NCBI GenBank assembly: GCA_017509685.1
Contig: JAFWPA010000036.1
Location: 21,720-85,719, forward strand
Reading direction: 5' to 3'
Length of the DNA stretch: 64,000 bases
From: Bacteroidales bacterium
Lineage (GTDB): Bacteria > Bacteroidota > Bacteroidia > Bacteroidales > UBA932
Of this stretch, positions 1 through 8,083 are shown in pieces (position 1 is the stretch's first letter; each line of letters begins with the position of its first letter). Below the pieces are notes generated by a model. It did not search any database. It worked only from the letters and a program-made list of their open reading frames with translations, and was not told where the DNA came from. The position numbers and the translations under genes were made by a program.

Positions 1-602
1 GGCTGCAATGCCACCTCCTGTGGCAGGCAGTCCATCGCCCACACCACATAACGCACGTTATTGGTATGGCCGATAATGTCAATGTCTGAATACGCCACCG
101 TATGCTCCCCCACTTCCGTCTCTGTCACGCCTTTCGGGAACAACACCTTCGGGGCTTCCTGTTCAATGGCGTGGTCCACGGGATAGTCCAGCACCAAGGA
201 AGGCGGAAGTTCGTCCGGTCGCACGAAGTGACGGGTGCGCTCGTCAATGACCACCCAGGAACTGGTGGCCCGCACGGCGGTGGTTCCGTCGGGGCCTTTC
301 AGGTCGAAGTCACGCAGATAGAACAGGCCGTTAGCGCCCTTGTGCCAGGTATAGAGGCTGGCCGTCTGGTGCCAGCGAAGCATCTCTTCAAAACGGACGT
401 GCATACGGGTAAGCACCCAGGCGGTATGGTGCACGTGCAGATTCTCATAGCCGAATCCCAGCGCCTGCGCCGCCCAGTATGCGATTTCCTGGGCCAAATC
501 CATGAATGCAGCCGGCCGCAGTACGGCGTTGCAATTGGTCTGATAGCAGGGAATGCAAACGTCCTGACGAAACTTATACCCTTCCTGGATCACCGGTTCC
601 AT
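1..602 (-). CDS. Acyl-ACP thioesterase (3' end outside the window)
   Basis: The minus strand is open from an ATG at 602 to the window edge, giving 200 codons with no stop, so the C-terminus is missing. The protein starts MEPVIQEGYKF and continues with hotdog-fold features of the bacterial FatA-like acyl-ACP thioesterases, including an N-terminal helix with DLAQEIAYWAAQ and a second hotdog half with YSDIDIIGHTNNVRYVVW. These enzymes release fatty acids from acyl carrier protein in the cytoplasm. The start lies 7 bp after the stop of the upstream HU-like gene, so the two are probably co-transcribed. The family call rests on the pattern of conserved residues; no search was run. Confidence 0.8.
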   Translation of the reverse strand, partial: MEPVIQEGYKFRQDVCIPCYQTNCNAVLRPAAFMDLAQEIAYWAAQALGFGYENLHVHHTAWVLTRMHVRFEEMLRWHQTASLYTWHKGANGLFYLRDFDLKGPDGTTAVRATSSWVVIDERTRHFVRPDELPPSLVLDYPVDHAIEQEAPKVLFPKGVTETEVGEHTVAYSDIDIIGHTNNVRYVVWAMDCLPQEVALQ

Positions 603-609
603 ACCCTGT

Positions 610-1464
610 CTATTGATGCAAGATTTCCAGCTCTTCGGCAGAATACAGGAAGCTGTCCAGCCACTCCGGTGCCACACGGCCCACCACTGCCAGCGCCACG
701 GCTGCCAGCACCACCAAAGCCACCAGAATCAGCAATATCCAGCCCAGCACCTTCCAGAAAGACTTTTTCTTGGGCGCGGCGACAGGTTCCAGTTCGGGTT
801 CAACAGCAGGTTCGGGCTCGGGTTCCACAACAGGTTCCGGCTCAGGCTCAACGACAGGCTCGGGTTCGGGTTCCACGACAGGTTCGGGCTCGGGTTCAAC
901 AATCGGTTCCGGCTCGGGCTCTGCAACAGGTTCGGGCTCCGGCTCGACAATCGGCTCGGGTTTCGGCTCAACCACAGGTTCGGGTTCAGGCTCTACGATC
1001 GGTTCCGGTTCTACCACCACGGGCGTAGGTTCCGGAGTTTCCTCATGGGTTTTGAGGGAGATAGGCTGCAGGCCGTAGCCGTTGGGATAGATGTCCAGGT
1101 TTTCATCGGCCACAAAGAAGAAGTGATTCTCGCGGGTGGCCCTGAGGCGGCCCAGGCCGGTGAGGACTAAGGTCTTGCGCACCTTGAGGACCTCTTTCAT
1201 CTCGGCCACGAAGTCGGCCAGGATGCGGCTGGCATCGGCCAGCGAGACGTCGTTGGACTTGGCGTACAGTTCTGCCAGCAGATGGTCATCCCCCTGCTTG
1301 GGCGAGAAGTACAGCCTGCGGTAAGGCGGCAGGATGGTGTATCCGCGGTCTGCAAAAGCGGCCGGAACCAGTTCTGCCACAAAGCTGCCCATACCGGGCA
1401 GGGTAACGGAATCGTGGTCCATCACCACTTCTTTCACCATTTTTGCCAGGAGGTCAATATCCAT
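610..1464 (-). CDS. HU-CCDC81-type protein with Pro-Glu repeat stalk and C-terminal membrane helix
   Basis: A 284-residue protein. Residues 1-60 and about 66-135 look like the paired HU-like domains (HU-CCDC81_bac) found in Bacteroidetes, with [12 protein letters not shown] and [20 protein letters not shown] as the beta-arm-like stretches. Residues 149-228 are a run of 8-residue units of the type VVEPEPEP. Residues 236-262 form one hydrophobic transmembrane helix preceded by PKKKS, followed by a 22-residue tail. Bacteroidetes homologues usually carry a SPOR peptidoglycan-binding domain after the membrane helix; here it is absent. Expected topology is cytoplasmic HU domains tethered to the inner membrane. 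Function is inferred only; it might link DNA or division proteins to the envelope. Confidence 0.7.
   Translation of the reverse strand: MDIDLLAKMVKEVVMDHDSVTLPGMGSFVAELVPAAFADRGYTILPPYRRLYFSPKQGDDHLLAELYAKSNDVSLADASRILADFVAEMKEVLKVRKTLVLTGLGRLRATRENHFFFVADENLDIYPNGYGLQPISLKTHEETPEPTPVVVEPEPIVEPEPEPVVEPKPEPIVEPEPEPVAEPEPEPIVEPEPEPVVEPEPEPVVEPEPEPVVEPEPEPAVEPELEPVAAPKKKSFWKVLGWILLILVALVVLAAVALAVVGRVAPEWLDSFLYSAEELEILHQ
781..1020 (-). repeat. In-frame 24-bp tandem repeat (Pro-Glu stalk)
   Basis: About ten imperfect 24-bp units encode (V/I/A)VEP(E/K)PEP in the HU-CCDC81 protein. The repeat makes long false open frames on both strands (Gly-Ser repeats when read on the plus strand). Copy number is likely to vary between strains and to be hard to assemble. 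Confidence 0.9.
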
Positions 1465-1519
1465 TTTGTCTGCTGCTCAATTCAATTTACAAAGATAGTA
1501 AAAAATTTTGCAGAAAAAC

Positions 1520-1550
1520 TTTGGAGAATCCAAAAAAGATTGTACCTTTG
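1520..1550 (+). promoter_or_regulatory. Bacteroidetes-type promoter of tRNA-Asn
   Basis: TTTG at 1520-1523, a 19-bp spacer, then TACCTTTG at 1543-1550 match the -33/-7 pattern (TTTG, 19-20 bp, TAnnTTTG) known for Bacteroides primary-sigma promoters. The tRNA begins 29 bp further on. Confidence 0.8.
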
Positions 1551-1579
1551 CAATCCCGTTCAACAAGAGCGGCAAATAT

Positions 1580-1653
1580 TCCTCCTTAGCTCAGTTGGTT
1601 AGAGCATCTGACTGTTAATCAGAGGGTCGTTGGTTCAAGTCCAACAGGGGGAG
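1580..1653 (+). tRNA. tRNA-Asn (GTT)
   Basis: A full cloverleaf can be folded: acceptor TCCTCCT with AGGGGGA (one G-U pair), D-stem GCTC/GAGC, anticodon stem TCTGA/TCAGA around loop CTGTTAA (anticodon GTT), T-stem GTTGG/CCAAC and discriminator G, which is the asparagine identity base. A complete CCA tail is not encoded. Confidence 0.95.
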
Positions 1654-1654
1654 C

Positions 1655-1690
1655 AAAAGAGCGCCAGCAGCAATGCCGGCGCTCTTTTTT
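1655..1690. terminator. Bidirectional hairpin terminator between tRNA-Asn and the antiporter gene
   Basis: An 11-bp stem, 1655-1665 paired with 1678-1688 (AAAAGAGCGCC with its complement), has T-rich flanks on both strands. It can stop tRNA-Asn transcription rightward and the antiporter mRNA leftward. Confidence 0.85.
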
Positions 1691-1692
1691 GC

Positions 1693-3177
1693 TTAATCAT
1701 CGGATTCGCCGATGATGATGACCAGGTGGTCGCCTTCAAACAGTTGCATGCTGCCGTGGGGGACCAGGAAGCGGCCGTCGCGGCGGACCATCATCACGCG
1801 GACGCCGTGGGGCAGGTGCAGGTCTCGCAGGGTGGAGCCGTTGGCCAGTTCGTCGGGGCCAACGATGTGGTCACGCATGAAGCCCATCTCTTCCGGGATT
1901 TCCATGCCGAAGGTTTCGGCCTGGGGCGTTTCCTCATACGTGAGGCGGAGCCAGCGGGCTACTGTACCCAGGGAGGTACCCTGCAGAACCAGGGAGAAGA
2001 GGGTGATGATGAAGACGATGTTGAACATCTCAGAAGAACGTTCCAAACCGGCCACTACGGGACACAGGGCGAAGAGGATGGGACCGGCGCCCTTGAGACC
2101 CACCCAGGATACGAAGAGCTTGGCCCGGTTGGTGAGTCCCTTGAAGGGAAGCAGGCTCAGGAAAACACTGGCGGGACGGGCCACGAGCAACATGAACGAG
2201 CCGATGGCCAGCGCCGGCAGCAGCACCGACAGCATCTGGGACGGACGGGCCAGGAGACCCAGAACCAGGAACATGAGCAGCTGCATCAGCCAGGTGATTC
2301 CGTCGAAGAAATTGGTGATTTCCTTCCGCTGTTTCAGTTTTACCTTATTACCAATGATGATGGCGGTAATATAAATAGAAAGCAGGCCGTTGCCGTGCAG
2401 GAGGGATGCCAGGCCGTTGGTGAGGAATCCCATGCTTAAGATCAGGATGGACGTGAGGGCGAATCCGTTGAAGGAGACCTTTTCCAGCAGCCATTTGCCT
2501 GCATAGCCCACAGCGAAGCCTACCGCCACGCCCACGACAATCTGGATGATGAGAACCAGGAACAGGGTGAAGAAGACCGTCCAGCCCCCCTGCGTCATCA
2601 GACCGTCCGTGGTAAGGAATTTCACCAGGATGATGGTGAGCATATAGGCCATGGGGTCGTTACTACCGGATTCCAGCTCCAGCATAGGCGCCAGGTTCTC
2701 CCGCAGGTTCAACTTCTTTTCCCGGAGGATGGAGAACACGGAAGCCGAGTCCGTAGAGCCCATGACGGCCGCCAGCATGATGCAGGCCATCAGGTGGAGT
2801 TCTCCGGTGCGGCCGTTCAGCAGCCAGATGAACACGCCGGTGAGCGCTACCGTGAGGAATACGCCCAGTGTAGACAGGGTAATGCCCATCTTGAACATGG
2901 GCCGGGTTTCTTCCATCGAGGTTTCCAGACCGGCCGTGAACAGGATGATGGTCATGGCGAAATGGCCGATGGATTCCGCAGAATGGTAGTCGTCGAAGCG
3001 AAAGCCCAGGCCATCGGCCCCCACTGCCATACCCAGGAGCAGGAACAGGAGCAGGGAAGGCGCTCCCAGTTTACTGCCCACCTTGGTGACCAGGATGGCC
3101 ACAAAAACCAGCAGAGAGGCCAGCAACAGCAAGTTCTCGGAAAGGAAATGACCGGAAACGGCAATAAGTTGATGCAT
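1693..3177 (-). CDS. CPA1-family K+(Na+)/H+ antiporter, NhaP2/CvrA type
   Basis: A 494-residue inner-membrane protein with about 12-13 hydrophobic segments (residues about 13-405). It carries NhaP2-type signature stretches: GSTDSASVFSILREK and MLELESGSNDPMAYMLT in the ion-translocation core. Residues about 424-494 (MGFMRDHIVGPDELANGSTL to EGDHLVIIIG) match the TrkA-C/RCK_C ligand-binding domain that regulates these exchangers. The family exports K+ or Na+ in exchange for protons, helping pH and osmotic control. Cation preference cannot be told from sequence. It stands alone between two tRNA loci and shares a terminator with tRNA-Asn. Confidence 0.85.
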   Translation of the reverse strand: MHQLIAVSGHFLSENLLLLASLLVFVAILVTKVGSKLGAPSLLLFLLLGMAVGADGLGFRFDDYHSAESIGHFAMTIILFTAGLETSMEETRPMFKMGITLSTLGVFLTVALTGVFIWLLNGRTGELHLMACIMLAAVMGSTDSASVFSILREKKLNLRENLAPMLELESGSNDPMAYMLTIILVKFLTTDGLMTQGGWTVFFTLFLVLIIQIVVGVAVGFAVGYAGKWLLEKVSFNGFALTSILILSMGFLTNGLASLLHGNGLLSIYITAIIIGNKVKLKQRKEITNFFDGITWLMQLLMFLVLGLLARPSQMLSVLLPALAIGSFMLLVARPASVFLSLLPFKGLTNRAKLFVSWVGLKGAGPILFALCPVVAGLERSSEMFNIVFIITLFSLVLQGTSLGTVARWLRLTYEETPQAETFGMEIPEEMGFMRDHIVGPDELANGSTLRDLHLPHGVRVMMVRRDGRFLVPHGSMQLFEGDHLVIIIGESDD

Positions 3178-3230
3178 AACGGACAGGCTTAAGCGTAGTT
3201 ATCAGCAGACAAAGTTATGGATTTCGGACG

Positions 3231-3263
3231 AAAAAGCAAAGAGCCAGGCAATCTGCCTGGCTC
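3231..3263 (-). terminator. Terminator of the tRNA-Glu / rpsT / tRNA-Pro cluster
   Basis: A perfect 10-bp stem (GAGCCAGGCA at 3241-3250 with 3254-3263, 3-nt loop) lies just past the 3' end of tRNA-Pro and is followed on the minus strand by a T-rich stretch. Confidence 0.8.
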
Positions 3264-3268
3264 CTTGG

Positions 3269-3344
3269 TGGTCGGGATGACTCGACTCGAACGAGCGACC
3301 CCTACGTCCCGAACGTAGTGCGCTACCAACTGCGCTACATCCCG
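3269..3344 (-). tRNA. tRNA-Pro (CGG)
   Basis: Read on the minus strand: acceptor CGGGATG with CATCCCG, anticodon stem CTACG/CGTAG around loop TTCGGGA (anticodon CGG), a canonical T-loop, discriminator A and an encoded CCA end (3269-3271). Confidence 0.95.
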
Positions 3345-3365
3345 CTCTTGATAAAAAACAAGCTC

Positions 3366-3620
3366 TTAAGCGAGCTTGTTAATGTAAACTTGGAGGCCGC
3401 TCTTAAGGTTGGCCGCTTTGTTCTTGTGAATGACGCCGATCTTGGCGAGTTTGTCAATCATTGCATAGACCTTGGGAGCGCTTTCCTGAGCTGCTGCCTT
3501 GTCTGTTGTGTTACGCAGGTCGCGGATGGCGTTCCTGGTAGTCTTTGCATAATACTTGTTATGCAGGCGGTGACGCTCGCTCTGTCGGGCGGCACGCGCG
3601 GCGGATTTAGTGTTTGCCAT
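3366..3620 (-). CDS. rpsT: 30S ribosomal protein S20
   Basis: An 84-residue basic protein beginning [22 protein letters not shown], the classic bS20 N-terminus, with an all-helical pattern and family-typical length. bS20 binds 16S rRNA early in small-subunit assembly. The gene is sandwiched between tRNA-Glu (19 bp upstream) and tRNA-Pro (21 bp downstream), with no promoter or terminator visible in either gap. All three may come from one transcript driven by the tRNA-Glu promoter, with mRNA released by tRNA processing. Confidence 0.97.
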   Translation of the reverse strand: MANTKSAARAARQSERHRLHNKYYAKTTRNAIRDLRNTTDKAAAQESAPKVYAMIDKLAKIGVIHKNKAANLKSGLQVYINKLA

Positions 3621-3639
3621 TATTTTACTTTTTTATATC

Positions 3640-3714
3640 TGGTAGTGGGTAGGAGAATCGAACTCCTATTGCGGGAATGAAAATCCCGAGTACTAACCGT
3701 TATACGAACCCACC
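3640..3714 (-). tRNA. tRNA-Glu (TTC)
   Basis: Minus strand: acceptor GGTGGGT with ACCCACT (terminal G-U), anticodon stem CGGGA/TCCCG around loop TTTTCAT (anticodon TTC), T-stem AGGAG/CTCCT, discriminator A and encoded CCA (3640-3642). Confidence 0.95.
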
Positions 3715-3727
3715 AAACTTGGGACTG

Positions 3728-3758
3728 CAAAGGTAGCAAATATTTTTTACCCTGCAAA
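3728..3758 (-). promoter_or_regulatory. Bacteroidetes-type promoter of the tRNA-Glu cluster
   Basis: On the minus strand TTTG (3755-3758), a 19-bp spacer and TACCTTTG (3728-3735) repeat exactly the spacing of the tRNA-Asn and tRNA-His promoters. The -33 box sits against the 3' end of the DUF4837 gene. Confidence 0.8.
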
Positions 3759-3759
3759 A

Positions 3760-4755
3760 TTATTTTTCATCTTTTTTCCACTCGAAAGAATAGAGCAAAG
3801 ACTCTACCTGGCGGAGGTACTGACGTTTGTCATAACGGGGGGCAAAAACAAAGGCTTCCAGCACGATGATGTCCTTTCCGTCGGGGCTGTAGAAGGAGTG
3901 GCTCACGAAGGGACCGCCCATAAAATCGCCTTCCACTTCCCAGAAACCGCGGGTTTCCATAAAGTCACGGCCGTGATAGCGGAGACTGCGGGTGACGGGC
4001 TCCTCCGCCTCGCTGGTGGTCATATAGGATCCCTCTACGGGGCCGGGTACATTGGCCTTCATAATGGCGTTGCGGGCCGCGATGATCTTCTCCAGGGTGA
4101 ATACATCGGGGCCGTCCACGGGATACTTGTAAACCAGGACGGTCTGGTTGGTGTACTGTTTTTCATCGGCAATCCATACGAAATCGTCGGTGTACTTGCG
4201 GCAGCGGTAGCCGGAAGGGAAATGCAGGATGCCGCCCGTCACCTTCTCCACAGGGGCCTGCAGGGCACGCTCCTCGTAAAGTTTGGCGTTGGCAATGATG
4301 CGGTCTCGCTCGTTCTGCTCAAAGTATTCGGCAATGACGGGAGAAGCCTCGCGGAACAGGGCCAGGGCCTGGGCGCCGTCCACGGCGTTCACCTGGACCA
4401 CGGCCTGGGGCTGTGCCCATACGTTGTTCTTGTACACCACGCCACTACTCACGTTCTGCGGGTTAACATTGATGAGCAGCAGGTTGCGGTGCATCTTGAA
4501 CATGTTGCTGAAATTGCCGGGCGTCACGTTGGACAGGGAGAACAGGGGCTCCCGCTGAGCCAGGTAGGGAGTGTCGGAGGCCAGGGCCTCGCGGATGGAT
4601 ACGCCTAAATCGGCCTCCCAGTCGGGGCGCTCGATTACCACAAGCACTTCCCCGGCCTTGCCGCTCACGTTGGGGAGCAGGGGGCGCTTGGTCTTTGTCT
4701 TGCAGCCGGTGAAAACCAGCAGGCAGGCCATCAGGGCCCAAAGAACACGTTTCAT
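3760..4755 (-). CDS. DUF4837-family lipoprotein
   Basis: 331 residues with a lipoprotein signal (MKRVLWALMACLLVFTGC, lipobox VFTGC, acylated Cys18). The body resembles the Bacteroidetes DUF4837 family: N-terminal GKAGEVLVVIERPDWE, central LLLINVNPQNVSSGV, and C-terminal SHSFYSPDGKDIIVLEAFVFAPRYDKRQYLRQVESLLYS. The function of the family is unknown. The start lies 4 bp after the stop of rseP, and it forms the end of an M23-dxr-rseP-DUF4837 minus-strand operon, so a role at the envelope is likely. A tRNA promoter overlaps its 3' flank. Confidence 0.75.
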   Translation of the reverse strand: MKRVLWALMACLLVFTGCKTKTKRPLLPNVSGKAGEVLVVIERPDWEADLGVSIREALASDTPYLAQREPLFSLSNVTPGNFSNMFKMHRNLLLINVNPQNVSSGVVYKNNVWAQPQAVVQVNAVDGAQALALFREASPVIAEYFEQNERDRIIANAKLYEERALQAPVEKVTGGILHFPSGYRCRKYTDDFVWIADEKQYTNQTVLVYKYPVDGPDVFTLEKIIAARNAIMKANVPGPVEGSYMTTSEAEEPVTRSLRYHGRDFMETRGFWEVEGDFMGGPFVSHSFYSPDGKDIIVLEAFVFAPRYDKRQYLRQVESLLYSFEWKKDEK

Positions 4756-4759
4756 ACGC

Positions 4760-6058
4760 TTAATGAATTAGTCTTGCAATGTCGTTCCCGAAAGCCAGGA
4801 ACATAAGGCCGATGAGCAGGATCATTCCTATCATCTGAGCCACCATCAGGAACCGGTCCGACGGCTTGCGGCCGGTAATCATTTCGTACAGACAGAAGAC
4901 AATGTGTCCGCCGTCCAGGGCAGGTATCGGAAGCAGGTTCATCACGCCCAGCATAATGGACAGCAGTGCCAGAATGTAGAGGAACTGCTGCCAGTTCCAG
5001 GTGGCGGGAAAAACCTGGCCGATGGCCACGAAACTGCCCACCGACTTGTAGGCCCCGGTGGAAGGCGTGGCCACCAGACGCAAATCCCGCAAATATCCTG
5101 CCACACTTTCCCAAGCCCAGCTGCAACCGGCCGGAATGGCTTCCAAAACCGTATAATCCCGATGTTTGAGAGACGGATTCAAGAAAAAGACGCCCAGCCG
5201 GCCCAGGGAATCCACCTGAAGCGGGAAGGTAAGGGTATCGGCCCTACGCAGCACCTCCACGGGAATCTCCTCCCCGGGATGTTGCCGCAGGATCTTCTGC
5301 GCGTCCTGCAGGTAGGGGGTGCTCTCCCCTGTCACGCCCACGATGCGGTCCCCTTTCCGGAGCTCCGATGCGGCGTTGGGCCCGCCTGCCATCACGCTGT
5401 CCACCACGAAGGGAAGGGCGATGTCAAACATGTCGGGGCTGTTGAGCACCTGACCCATGAGGGACTGGTCCACGTAGATTTCCAGGGTGTCGGTTCCGCG
5501 GAGAACCGTTGCCTTGCGCACCTGACGACGGGCTAAATCGGCCTGCAGGTCCATGAAATCCGTGGGGGCGTAGTCGTCGTAGAATAGGATGCGGTCGCCG
5601 GTACGGAAGCCCAGTTCCTCGCCCAGCTCGTTCACGTAAACGGGGCATTCGTTGGGCATATAGTTGCGACCCCAACCGGCCAGGAGAGCGACGAACAGTA
5701 TCAGGGCCAGGAGGAAGTTGTTAATGACGCCGCCGGCCATCACCAGCAGGCGCTGCCAGGCGGGTTTGGACCGGAACTCCCAGGGCTGGGGGTCCTGCTT
5801 GAGCTGCTCCGTGTCCAGGGATTCGTCCACCATACCGGCAATCTTGCAGTAGCCGCCCAGGGGCAGCCAGCCAATGCCGTATTCGGTATCCCCTATCTTC
5901 TTGGAGAACAGCTTCACGCCGCCCACGTCAAAGAAGAGGAAAAACTTGTCTACCCTTATCTTGAAGACACGGGCCCAGAAAAAATGTCCGGCCTCATGGA
6001 CGAGGATAAGCACGGACAGCGCCAGGATAACCTGTAAAACTTTGAACAGTACGATCAT
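4760..6058 (-). CDS. rseP: Site-2 zinc metalloprotease RseP (regulated intramembrane proteolysis)
   Basis: 432 residues with the M50 architecture. The zinc motif HEAGH is at residues 21-25 inside the first membrane helix. A PDZ-like region lies near residues 205-270 (PNAASELRKGDRIVGVTGE), with further periplasmic sequence around it. The C-terminal helices contain NLLPIPALDGGHIVF, the second conserved metal-ligand motif. RseP-type proteases cleave membrane-bound anti-sigma factors and leftover signal peptides. The gene overlaps dxr by 4 bp (ATGA) and precedes the DUF4837 gene, indicating tight co-translation. Confidence 0.92.
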   Translation of the reverse strand: MIVLFKVLQVILALSVLILVHEAGHFFWARVFKIRVDKFFLFFDVGGVKLFSKKIGDTEYGIGWLPLGGYCKIAGMVDESLDTEQLKQDPQPWEFRSKPAWQRLLVMAGGVINNFLLALILFVALLAGWGRNYMPNECPVYVNELGEELGFRTGDRILFYDDYAPTDFMDLQADLARRQVRKATVLRGTDTLEIYVDQSLMGQVLNSPDMFDIALPFVVDSVMAGGPNAASELRKGDRIVGVTGESTPYLQDAQKILRQHPGEEIPVEVLRRADTLTFPLQVDSLGRLGVFFLNPSLKHRDYTVLEAIPAGCSWAWESVAGYLRDLRLVATPSTGAYKSVGSFVAIGQVFPATWNWQQFLYILALLSIMLGVMNLLPIPALDGGHIVFCLYEMITGRKPSDRFLMVAQMIGMILLIGLMFLAFGNDIARLIH

Positions 6059-7203
6059 AGGGCAAAGAAAGATTCGGCCAGGCGGTAGGCTTCCTCGTGG
6101 GTGGCGAAGATATCATCCAGCGAAGGATTCTCCACGTAGCCGATGCTGTCCATCACGCGGGAAATGCTGCGGGCGATGTCGTAGAAGCCGATGCGGTCCT
6201 TGAGGTAGGCCGCCACGGCAGCCTCATTGGCCGCATTCATGGCGCAGGGAATGTTGCCGCTCCGCCCGATGGCGTCGAAGGCCAGCTGCAGGCAGGGGAA
6301 CTTCTCCCTGTCCGGCTCGAAGAAAGTAAGACCCTTTAACGCGCTGAAATCCAGTCGCTTGCCGTCCAGCTCCAGACGCTCCGGATAGGCCAGGGCCAGG
6401 GCGATGGGCAGACGCATATCCGGGCAGCCCAACTGCGCGATTACGGCACCGTCCCGGAATTCCACCATGGAGTGGATGACGCTCTCCGGATGCACCACCA
6501 CGTGAATCTGCCCGGCGGGAACGCCGAAAAGCCATTTGGCCTCAATCACCTCGAAGCCCTTGTTCATCATGGTGGCGGAATCGATGGTGATCTTGGCGCC
6601 CATATCCCAGTTGGGATGCTTGAGGGCCTGCTCTTTTCGGGCTTTCACAATCTCTTCCCGCGGCCAGGTGCGGAAAGGACCGCCCGAAGCTGTGAGGTGC
6701 AGCAGATGCACGGGATTGCCTTTAGCAGCCTCCAGGCATTGGAAAATGGCCGAATGCTCCGAGTCCACGGGATAGATGGGGGCGTTGCAGCGAGCTGCTT
6801 CCTCCATCACCAGGGAACCGGCCGCCACCAGCGTCTCCTTGTTGGCCAGGGCGATGGTTTTACCGGCGCGGATGGCCGACAAAGTGGGCCGAAGCCCGCT
6901 GAATCCCACCATAGCCGCCACAACTACGTCCACCTCCGGAGCCTGCACCAGGTCACAGGCGGCCTGGATGCCCAGGTGCACCTGGATGGTTGACGGGAGG
7001 GCGTCCCGTACTTCCTGGAACTTGGCCGGATTGCAGATGACCACGTGCGGCACCTGAAAAGCCAGCGCCTGCTGGATGAGCAGCTGCGCGCTGGAGTTGG
7101 CGCTGATCATGAACACAGAGAAGCGCTGCGGATGCTGACGTACCACGTCCAGCGTCTGCGTGCCGATAGAGCCCGTGGATCCCAGTATAGCGATGGTTTT
7201 CAT
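6055..7203 (-). CDS. dxr: 1-deoxy-D-xylulose 5-phosphate reductoisomerase
   Basis: 382 residues starting MKTIAILGSTGSIGTQTLDV, the NADPH-binding GSTGSIG loop (residues 8-14). Catalytic-domain stretches are present: LANKETLVAAGSLV, YPVDSEHSAIFQCLE (metal and substrate ligands), LTASGGPF and NMGAKITIDSATMMNKGFEVIEA. The enzyme converts DXP to 2-C-methyl-D-erythritol 4-phosphate, committing carbon to isoprenoids and so to undecaprenyl phosphate for the cell wall. Length is normal. The ATG at 7203 touches the stop of the preceding M23 gene and the 3' end overlaps rseP by 4 bp. Confidence 0.97.
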   Translation of the reverse strand: MKTIAILGSTGSIGTQTLDVVRQHPQRFSVFMISANSSAQLLIQQALAFQVPHVVICNPAKFQEVRDALPSTIQVHLGIQAACDLVQAPEVDVVVAAMVGFSGLRPTLSAIRAGKTIALANKETLVAAGSLVMEEAARCNAPIYPVDSEHSAIFQCLEAAKGNPVHLLHLTASGGPFRTWPREEIVKARKEQALKHPNWDMGAKITIDSATMMNKGFEVIEAKWLFGVPAGQIHVVVHPESVIHSMVEFRDGAVIAQLGCPDMRLPIALALAYPERLELDGKRLDFSALKGLTFFEPDREKFPCLQLAFDAIGRSGNIPCAMNAANEAAVAAYLKDRIGFYDIARSISRVMDSIGYVENPSLDDIFATHEEAYRLAESFFAL

Positions 7204-8057
7204 TAGAACTTGATATATTGCACAGGGTCCACGGCCGCGCCCTCGTACCAGAGTTCGAAGTGCAGGTGGTCACCCTTGGTGAGGGAGGAGGACGCCGCCA
7301 GCACACCCACGGGCGTACCGGCCTTGATGGCTTCTCCGGCCTTGTGCAGGAGTTTTTCGTTGTGCTTGTAGATGGAGAGGATGTCTCCGCTGTGCTGGAT
7401 GGCCAGGATGTAGCCGTCTTCCTCTTCCCAACCGGTGTATACCACCGTGCCGTCCAGCACGCTCATCACCATGGAGCCGGCCGGGGCCGTGACGTCTATC
7501 CAGGGATGAAGCGCGCGGTCGAAGCTGGCCGATACCACCCCCTTCACGGGCGTGAAGAAGGACAGGGCCTCGATGGGAAGGTTCTTCCGGAGGGACGAGG
7601 CGGTGATGCCGAACTGCTCCTCCTGCTCTACATCGGCCCGGAGGAGGGAATCGCGTAGCGCGAGGTAGCGGGCGTCCACTTCTTCCCGCGTGGAAGTGCG
7701 GCTGTTCAGGATGAGGCTGTCCATACGGATGGGCTCTGCACCGGAAACTACGCGGCGAAGGTTCTCGGCGTACAGTTCCCACTGCATGATGCGGGTTTCC
7801 AGCGAATCGATGCGCAAGGCGTTCTGCACGGCCTGACGGCGGGAGATGGCGCCCGGATAACCGGGAATGAACGAGCGCACCGGGGTGAAGGCCACCAGGG
7901 AGAAAACGCCTACCACGATGAGCAGCACCGCGGAGATGATGGCGATTATCATAGCCGTGCGGGTATAGCGGAAACTCCAGATACGCTCGTGCGAGATGGC
8001 ATCTACCAGGGCCAGGCGGAACGCTCTGCTCTTTTTCCTCTTGTCGGGTTTATCCAT
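7203..8057 (-). CDS. M23-family (LytM) peptidase, inner-membrane anchored
   Basis: 284 residues. After a basic N-terminus (MDKPDKRKKSRAFR), one transmembrane helix (about residues 34-56, MIIAIISAVLLIVVGVF) anchors the protein. A helical linker leads to a C-terminal LytM domain (about 170-284) with HPWIDVTAP, supplying the first His and Asp zinc ligands, and GDHLHFELW, the HxH motif. The metal ligands appear intact, so endopeptidase activity on peptidoglycan cross-links is plausible. It heads the dxr-rseP-DUF4837 operon, divergent from ruvX. Confidence 0.85.
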   Translation of the reverse strand: MDKPDKRKKSRAFRLALVDAISHERIWSFRYTRTAMIIAIISAVLLIVVGVFSLVAFTPVRSFIPGYPGAISRRQAVQNALRIDSLETRIMQWELYAENLRRVVSGAEPIRMDSLILNSRTSTREEVDARYLALRDSLLRADVEQEEQFGITASSLRKNLPIEALSFFTPVKGVVSASFDRALHPWIDVTAPAGSMVMSVLDGTVVYTGWEEEDGYILAIQHSGDILSIYKHNEKLLHKAGEAIKAGTPVGVLAASSSLTKGDHLHFELWYEGAAVDPVQYIKF

Positions 8058-8067
8058 AATTTATTCG

Positions 8068-8075
8068 TATATTTG
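8068..8075 (+). promoter_or_regulatory. -7 box of the ruvX promoter
   Basis: TATATTTG lies 8 bp before the ruvX ATG and fits the Bacteroidetes -7 box, implying a very short leader. No TTTG is found at the usual distance upstream, so the -33 half is weak. Confidence 0.5.
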
Positions 8076-8083
8076 CAGACTGT

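Noticed and set aside
770-1078. Plus-strand open frame coding Gly-Ser repeats
   Set aside because: It is the antisense reading of the Pro-Glu repeat of the HU-CCDC81 gene and has no start context or family resemblance.
3191-3212. AAGCGTAGTTATCAGCAGAC resembling an arm of the intergenic element
   Set aside because: Only a short partial match, with no second arm or central palindrome.
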